Positions 56,948 through 64,000 of a DNA stretch of 64,000 nucleotides are shown piece after piece. The first letter of the stretch is position 1; the number at the start of each line of letters is the position of its first letter. Source of the DNA: Roridomyces roridus (taxonomy: Eukaryota; Basidiomycota; Agaricomycetes; Agaricales; Mycenaceae). The notes below the pieces were generated by a model that saw nothing but the letters and a program-made list of their open reading frames with translations, made no database searches and was not told where the DNA came from. A program made the translations under genes and the position numbers. The stretch lies in assembly GCA_029378245.1 (NCBI GenBank), contig JARKIF010000018.1, forward strand, positions 62,001-126,000, read 5' to 3'.

Positions 56948-58423
56948 ATGTCTGACTCCTCTCTCCCAGACGCTTGCTACGAGAATTTTCTTGGAACCGT
57001 GTGTCCTCGTCCTTCTTCAAGTTGACAGTCCGTTTTGACGAGTTGTAGGGTCTGTCGTGTAAGTCATTGATACATGAATTCGGTAGAACAAGGCACTTGA
57101 TATTTCAAAGATGCCAGCGCCACATTATTTGTGCGTATCCGCTTGACTCTTCGCCAGCTCCGAGTGAACTGGGACTAGATATACGACTACACCCTCACCC
57201 TATTTGATGAGCTGCGATATATTTGGTTCCAGAGGATTTCGGCGAGCACGGTGCTTTTTTACGTGGCGCGGTATGGTGGGATGGCGAGTGCGCTGCTCAC
57301 ATTGGTGCAGGTGAGTAGTTTATCGTCATCCATTCAACGTTCACTCAATTTGCCGCCCAGACTCCCGCGACTTCGCTGGTAGCCGCGAATATGGGTACAG
57401 GCGAGTCGCTTCTGTACGATCGGGTGTTTAATCCAATACTGGAGCCAGCGCTGCGATTCATTGTGATTGCTGCGGCGGAAGGTACGGACTTTTGTTTTTT
57501 CTACGTCCCAGCTCAACTCACTTGCAGCGGTTCTGGCGGTCCGAACATGGGCGATTTGGGAGAAAAGAAGAGGTATCGCCGTGCTGTTGTGTGTTGTGTC
57601 TATGGGTGCGGTGGGAACGAACGTGTGGTTGTTCCAGCGCGGGATTGGCGGTACCCATGGTGCGTACTCGGAATACTCCTTGAAAGTTGGGTTAAAACTT
57701 TCCGGCAGAGATAAACACCGACGAGGGATGCAGAAATATCATGAACTCACGCGGCAGGGCGTACCTCAACGCTTTCGTTGTGATTATTGCCTACGAATTG
57801 AGTGCGTCCGCGAGTGTCAACTGACGTGTAACTGATTCCTTCAAGTGACGTTAATATTATCCACCACGCAAATACTTAAATTGCGGCGACAAATTGCCCC
57901 GTCCGCAAGAGTGCCGTTGTTAGATACCCTGTGGAATGACGGTGAGCCATTTAACGGGGGTTTGAAGGGAGATTGAACCCGCACAGGACTTCTTTATTTC
58001 TCTTGGATGATGGGTGCGCTTATTCCATTTTGCTCTTGAAGCAAACGACGACAAGTCGAAAGCACTGGGAATTGCCAACATTATCCTCATTGTGCATGAC
58101 AATGTGCGTGCCTTGACACTTGTAATGACTTCAACCAATGTTTGCTAGGTCTCCGTTCAAACCGGAGGTTCACAGTGAGTGCAGCATAATTGGGATTGAT
58201 TTTTGACCGTATTATGTCTAGATTACAATCTTCCATTCATAGCATGCTCGCTGGGCGGATGATTCTGCACCTTGCCGCGCTTTCTCGTGCTCGAACGCGT
58301 GCAGACCTTGAAGGATCCGGAAGCGGCAGTATACACGTTTCTTCGCTGTTTACACCGACAACGATAGAGCTAGGAGTATCGACGGGGGCGGTTATGGGAG
58401 ATTATAGTCGGGAACTGTTGTAG
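56948..58423 (+). CDS. DUF6533-type multi-pass membrane protein
   Basis: The DUF6533 start is clear at 57179-57310: YDYTLTLFDELRYIWFQRIS, then a hydrophobic segment LFYVARYGGMASALLTLVQ. Next exons are 57361-57481 (LRFIVIAAAE), then from about 57529 VLAVRTWAIWEKRRGIAVLL. About 57756-57800 reads AYLNAFVVIIAYELS and 57846-57940 reads LTLILSTTQILKLRRQIAP. The last exon (to 58423) reads SMLAGRMILHLAALSRAR. The layout of several membrane helices with basic loops matches the family, whose function is unknown. The first exon (ATG 56948) and some small exons near 57950-58200 are not certain. Confidence 0.65.
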
Positions 58424-58529
58424 GAATTAAAAATCCAAGTTGAAGCGATCACATGTTTGTTGTTTGTTGACAGTTTTGCGTGTTGTTGTGTCTTGTGTAT
58501 CGTCAACTTGGTCTGTCCACCATCATCCA

Positions 58530-61500
58530 ATGTGGAGATTCACGCCCTGGAAGGCCAAGCAAGGCCCCGAGGACGCAGAGTCCAGCGCCGCCGCCACCCA
58601 GCCTGACGTCCTCGGCAGCGTCCTCGAGCAGCATCCCAACCTCTCGGTCTTCCACAACAATCCTAGTCCCCCACCCTCGCCCTCAAAGTCCAATCGCATG
58701 ACCATCTTCAAAAGGACAGCCAAGGCTCACGACGAGTCCCAGCGAGCACCATCACCGATGAAGCTGCCCATCGGTCTCCCCAAGAAAGTAAAGAACACTT
58801 TTGGCATGCATGGAAACAGTGCGTTTTCCTGTTCTCTCCTACCATTCACTCACTCAATATACTCGCAGCCTCACAACTCTCCATCGGTCCATCGACCTCG
58901 TCCACAGAATTGAGCCGTGTACCGTCACACGACATGCTCGCCCCACCTGCCTCGCAAGGAAAACGCCGTTCCTTCAATCTCCTCAGTCGCCCCTCCGTCG
59001 ACACCAATGTCGAGCAGGCTCGCTCTCCCTCGCGCGCAGAGGAGCCCACCACGCCCTTTGGAGCCCAGTCGGGTTCCGTTCGCTCCATTCTTCGCGACCG
59101 AAACACGCCTGGTACCGGGCAGAACGTCCGCTTCTTCTCGCGCGATGCGTACAATGCTGTTTCTAGCCCGGACCAGTCCACTACTTCAGATAGCCAATTT
59201 CAATCTATCATGACCCATCCGGCTGGTGGCACGCCCGCACTCCCCGAGCCCTCTTTCCTCGACCGCCTAGCCTCGGCGGATAACAGCAACACCTCGAACT
59301 CCTTCCCGCGCTTCGGTAGCAACACCAACAAGTCTAAATCGCGTCCTCATGTCACCGAGGTCTTCTCCCCGCTCAATTCCACCAGCGAAATCAAGTCACC
59401 CGTGCCCGATACAAGCACCTCGCAACTCATGGCCGAGCTCCCGCCCATCCCTGGGCCCGATTTACGAACCTCTTCGACATGTCGCAAGAGCTCGAGATGC
59501 CACCCATGCCACCCCCTGGTCTCGGCATCGATCTGGATATGTCCATGGATGGGGACGGCGAGGACAAGGCGCTGACCTCGACGCCGTATCGCGACAAGGG
59601 CAAGGGCAAGGACCTTGGCGACATGCCCCAGCCCAAGGAAAACCTCGTTCCTACCGGCGTCGTAGACGAGACCATCTTCCACGCGAAGGAAAAGGTTCCT
59701 CGGCTGCACTCTGCACTCCAGCACGACCGCAGTCATTCGTTCAGTGCTGGTCAGACGATGTTCTTCTCCTATGACGCATGGCGGGGACTCATCCAAACGT
59801 TCCTCGTCCGCGTCCATGAACGGCGATTTTCCCGTCAGCATCAAGCCCTCCCCCACGTCGTCCAAGAACACAGATTCGCCTGCGTCGGTTTCTGGTATCA
59901 AGGGCCGGAGCCGCGCGTTGAGCGATACGGTGTTCATGTCCATGCTACGTTCGCCGGGGGCTTCAGTCTCTGCCTCGCCCTCGCCCAAACGATCACCGGA
60001 GGCGGACATCAACGACGAGTCTGTCGAGGATATCATTGTCTATAAATCCGAGTCTCCTGATCCGTTCAACGTCGACGCGGGGACGTATTATACCTCTGCG
60101 CCTGGGACGCCTTCGCGGGGTGCCGTCGGAGTGCAGACGCATCACTGAACGCAAGGCTTCGAAAGAGTCGCAAGACGCGGATATGATATTTGCGCTCAAG
60201 ACCAAGCTCGCGTTGCAGACTGAGCTTTTGGGGCAATTCGAGTCGGATCTGCAGGCACGCGATGAGCTTGTGGAGGTGCTTGGGAAGAAGCTGACTGATG
60301 TGGAGAAGGAGGAGAATAAGAAGCGGAGCGTTTTGCGCAGTTGGAAGAAGAAGGTGCAGGAGTTGGAGCGCGCGTGTCGGTATCTCGAGGAAGAGGTCGA
60401 GGATTCTCGTGCGGAGAGTCTTGAACGGAGTGTCATGGATTCGGCGAGCAAGGAGGCGTTGGGGGTGTTGCATAGTACGATTGCAGAGCTCCACCGGGAG
60501 AAGGAGGGACTGAGGAGGGTCGAGGAGCTGTTAAGGGAGGAGGTGGGGGCACTGGAGGGGATGGTGAGGGAGAAGAATGAAGAGGTGGGGAGGTTGAGGC
60601 AGACGATATGGAGGAGGGATGAGAGCGATCGCGAGCTTGCGGCGGGTCTCAAGGAGGCGAAAGAGCAGATGGACATGATGGGCAACTCCAGCCTGGGGCT
60701 CATCGATCCAGAGGAGCTCAAGAAGATTTCGGCGGCGACGAAGAACGATGAGGAGAGGGAGAGGTTGGAGGAGGAACGGGAGGAGCTTGAGACTGCGCTC
60801 GAAAACGCCCAGCTCGAGAATGCGGGGCTCGTTGCTGAGCTGGACAACTTCAAGCAACAAGTCAAGGACCACGACGAGGATCTTGAGATACTCAAGACCG
60901 AGCTCGAGGCGCAGTGGGAGCATACGGAAAAGGCTGGAGAAAAGGTCGAGAAGGCTGAGCAAGCGCAGCGCGAGGCGGAGGCGCAGCGCGATACTCTGAA
61001 AGAGCAGGTTGTCGGACTCGAGGAGCGGCATCGCAGAGTTGGAGAACCAATGCGCCGAAGATGAGAACAAGCAGATCGAGTTGGAGAACGATATCCAAGA
61101 GCTTTGGGATGTCAAGGAGGCGCTGGAGAAGGAGCGTGACGAGGTGCGTTTTTCTTTGATGATTTTGGCTCAAACTAATGTCTGTACAGTTGACAGCACA
61201 GCTCCATGAAGCCGATGAGCTGAGACAGACGCTCAAAACGACAGAAGACCGTATCGTGGAATTGAGCCAGGAACGTCAATATGCGCTGGACAACGTGGCC
61301 CGTCTCGAAGAGAATATCCGACGCCGGGATGTCGAGGCGACAGAGGCTTCGGAACGCACGCTGCAGCGCGAGGCCGAGGCGGAGGCGTTGCGGGAGCAAC
61401 TCAGTCGTGTCAAGCGTGAGCATACCGGAGCGCTCGAGGGCGCTGCTGCGGCTCATACTGCAGCGTTGGATGAACGGGCACGTGCAGAGCGCGAGCGTGT

Positions 61501-62311
61501 GGGTGCGCTGAAAGACGAGATTGAGAGGCTGAGAAGACAAGTGCACGAGCTGCAGCAGGAGAGCGCGGATAAAGAGGTCAAGATCGTGGAAGTGACAAAA
61601 CGGCATGCGAAAGCGCAGGAAGATAACCAGGGCCTCAATATTGCTCTGGATTCGAAGCAGCAGGAGCTCGAGCTTGTGCGTCTTTTTTTCTTGTCAGATT
61701 TTGGTTGTTGACGGCCTTGCAGCTCAAACGGCGGATGGGTGTTCGCGGGACCGCTGGCGCGACCCCTGCGCAGCCCTCCAAGACCACTGGAAAACGCGAC
61801 TCTGCAGTTTTCACCAATACTCCGACCATCGCCTCCCGTCCGCCATCGCGCCCACCGTCCGTACTCTCCGACGCTGGCACTGACAACGGAAGCGTCACTG
61901 GGAGCAATAGCAAACTCGCGGCTTTGGGAAAGAGCGTCCGTCCTGAACGGCCTACCAGGCTCTTCTGTCTCCAAGCCCGTGCGTGGGTCTATGGGTCCTC
62001 CTGTAGCTCCAGTCGCCAAACCGCGTGCCTCCTTGGCTGGCACGCCCACGCCCACTCCTCGCTTTGGCGCCAGTGTTGCACGGGAACGAGAAGATCCGCG
62101 GTCGGCCCTTTCGCGATCTGCGTCTGCGAGGCCTGCCGGTTCGACACCGGCTCCCGCTGTACACCGTCGTGTGGCGTCTGCGACGCTCGATCAGGCGACC
62201 GCACGTGCGGGCAAGGCTCCCGTACGTCCAGAAACGCCGTTGAAGGAGAAGGAGAATGTGGAAGGAGCCACGCGACCGGGTTCGCGTGCTCGTGTTGCAG
62301 TGCCTGCCTGA
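58530..62311 (+). CDS. Large coiled-coil protein, with apparent frameshifts
   Basis: ATG 58530 starts a Ser/Pro-rich N-terminus (first intron 58819 to about 58868). From about 60150 there is a long predicted coiled coil (DADMIFALKTKLALQTELL, ELVEVLGKKLTDVEKEENKK) with heptads through 61680. An intron at about 61678-61721 and a basic Pro/Ser tail follow. Agaricomycetes have similar unnamed proteins; a cytoskeleton or polarity role is a guess. The frame must shift at about 59468 (one base lost), 59769 (extra C), 60140 (extra base), 61029 (extra G) and 61940 to stay on the conserved sequence. Each looks like a single-base indel, so either the gene is dying or the consensus is faulty here. Confidence 0.65.
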
Positions 62312-62999
62312 GCCCTCCCTCATCCACGGACGATATTCTTTTGATTTCATCTATATTATTAGCTTCCACTTCTCCCGTTCTATGTTTCACTCCATTTCAC
62401 TACACCACTCCCCCATGTCCCCTCATCCCATTTTCCCCCAATCTCCATCCCGCTATCGCTCTCGTCTTGCTTTGATTCCTGCTGTGAACAACGTACAAAA
62501 TGCGCACACCACATAGTTACATGGTGCGCGTCTGTAGCCACGGTCAATGTAAACCCTGTATGAACTACCGATTACCTACCTACACATGTGTAGATTTCCG
62601 AGATTTAATCCAAGAAACATGCACCTTCCTATCCTGGACTTTGGATGAGTGGTGTTTACTCTCATTGATCAAGCATGCGATATGTCCCTGACGGATGTTT
62701 TCTGATTTTCATACAAAGACGAAGCACTACCGTACAACAGCCTCCCCCCAAACAACGTCCGCTTCCGCCTTGCTCTCTAAGAAACCGGCGCCGCTCCCTC
62801 GGCACGAGAAGTCGAAAAATGGCTCCGGGCCTCGGTGATGATGCTGCACAGCAGACTGGTGTCGTGCGGCCTGCGCGAGTGGGGGTGGTAATAACAGATG
62901 AGAAAGCAAGGACCAGAGAGACGAGGGACACGACAAGCGAAACAACGAGAGATCACGGGACAGCGACACCAAGGGCAGCAGAGCGACAACAAAACCCAT
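62312..62999. other. Intergenic DNA, no feature recognised
   Basis: Between the coiled-coil stop and the terminal kinase stop. Plus-strand frames here have no domain and shadow the kinase 3' flank. Confidence 0.5.
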
Positions 63000-64000
63000 T
63001 CAGACCCTCACAATCGATTTCCAACGCCAAGAACGCCGGAGCCAGGAAACGCTACGCCTACCACACGCCACCGTAATCTTCGCCTCGAGCCGATCTTGTG
63101 CAGCGTTCTTGACTACGCAGACTTCTTTTGGCTTGACCTTGAAGAGGGCCCGGAGGAAGAGTAGGCTTGCCGTGCTTTCGGATGCTTTGCCTGGTTTGGA
63201 GTTATTCTCTCCCGTCTTCCGTGGCTCGACGTGCGGCGCAGGAGACTTTGACTTCTTCTTGAAGAGCCGGCCCAAGAGGGAGTTGCGAGGGGCGGACGAG
63301 CGCACTGAGGGTGACACCGGGCCTTGGGGGTTGACAGCATCGGCCACGGGAGCGACGCTTGGATGGATGGCTTCGGACTGGGAGACGGTGACCATGGAGG
63401 CAGGAGACCGAAGGGTCGGGTGCCTGGTGACGAGAGACAGCACCAAAGTCGCTAAGAATATTGATGAGCGAGGATGAAAACAGGAGAATCAAGTTACTCA
63501 CATCCCGCGAAAGTACGCGTGGGCCTTGACCTCCTGGATATTAAGTCTTCCGAAACTGGCCGGGTCAAGCATGCCCTGGATGAGGTTCCGGGTGACTGCA
63601 TCGATGTCGTCTTCCTCCTTGAAATCGATCGGCATGATCGCATATGCCAATTCGACCTCAGCGTCAGTGAGTGCCGTGTCTGCCCCAAAAGGTAGTCGTC
63701 CGGTCGTCAGCTTGAACAACAGTAAGCCCAGGCTCCAGAGGTCTGTGTCGTAATTGTAGGGCGAACCGGCCTGCTGCGAAGGGGAGGACCAGCGGAAGGT
63801 CCCGCATTTCTCGTTGGTGAACCCGGCGTCTTCGGTGGGGTGAGCGGACGGCTTGAGGAACGACCCGCTGTTGGCGGCAGGGTCGACGACAAACTCGGGG
63901 TCTTCTGGCCGTACAAACTGTCGCTGGCAAATGACTTGGCGAGGCCGAGGTCACCGAGCACCACATTGCCGTCGGCTGTGAGCAAGATGTTGGCGGGCTT
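63000..64000 (-). CDS. Ser/Thr protein kinase, C-terminal part (runs off the window)
   Basis: The gene enters from beyond 64000 on the minus strand. The first readable residues, KPANILLTADGNVVLGDLGL, are the catalytic-loop end and a DLG in place of DFG. Then come EKCGTFRWSSPSQQAG (activation segment), DTDLWSLGLLLFKLTTGRLP, and RLNIQEVKAHAYFRGM at the end of the C-lobe. An intron (about 63422-63500, GTGAGT..CACCAG) leads to a basic tail (LLGRLFKKKSKSPAP) and a stop at 63000. The frame slips by one base near 63900 (YGQ|DPEFVVDP expected, one G missing). The DLG pattern fits PDK1/AGC-like and other Ser/Thr kinases; the class cannot be fixed from this half. Confidence 0.75.

Overview
The window looks like nuclear DNA of an Agaricomycete (mushroom-type basidiomycete). 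Coding sequence is cut by many 43-60 nt GT..AG introns. The families present are typical of that class: a Plavaka transposase, DUF6532, DUF6533 and DUF6534 proteins, and TKL kinases with a basidiomycete-type helical N-terminus. Exon chains were rebuilt by hand from splice sites and phase; where every phase closes I call the gene intact.

Layout. 1-1 kb: a DUF6534 membrane-protein gene cut off by a hAT-like transposon end at position 331. 1-3.5 kb: repeats, no gene. 3.4-9.4 kb: an intact Plavaka transposase (minus) divergent from an intact DUF6532 gene (plus), perhaps one two-gene element. 9.4-12.6 kb: a decayed zone with a 614-bp hAT-type MITE and a Tc1/mariner remnant inside a broken alpha/beta-hydrolase copy. 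12.9-21.7 kb: stable gene-dense DNA with an intact hydrolase, a BAG protein, a small acidic protein, an SRPBCC protein with a 12-nt exon, and SMC5 (19 exons).

22-48.5 kb: a locally amplified module. Its unit is a minus-strand TKL kinase gene divergent from a plus-strand NmrA-like NAD(P)-binding gene. Four kinase copies (A-D) and four NmrA copies (two intact, two broken) are present. The kinase module is nearly constant, but each copy has a different C-terminus: copy B is an intact kinase-RhoGAP fusion, copy A is a broken version of the same, copy C ends at a probable new stop codon before another tail, and copy D runs toward a LARP1-type La motif. The RhoGAP domains have His where the arginine finger is expected. 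34.7-39.1 kb is a gene-poor stretch flanked by GATCTGG-rich repeats.

48.7-52.4 kb: two intact aldo-keto reductases plus a truncated third and an inverted C-terminal scrap. 52.6-64 kb: a MOV10/SDE3-like RNA helicase, a DUF6533 membrane protein, a large coiled-coil protein and the C-terminal part of a Ser/Thr kinase. The helicase, coiled-coil and terminal kinase genes carry several single-base frameshifts, so this end is either decaying or less accurately sequenced.

The strongest candidate for a new system is the kinase/NmrA array, in which one kinase module is paired with different C-terminal effector domains.
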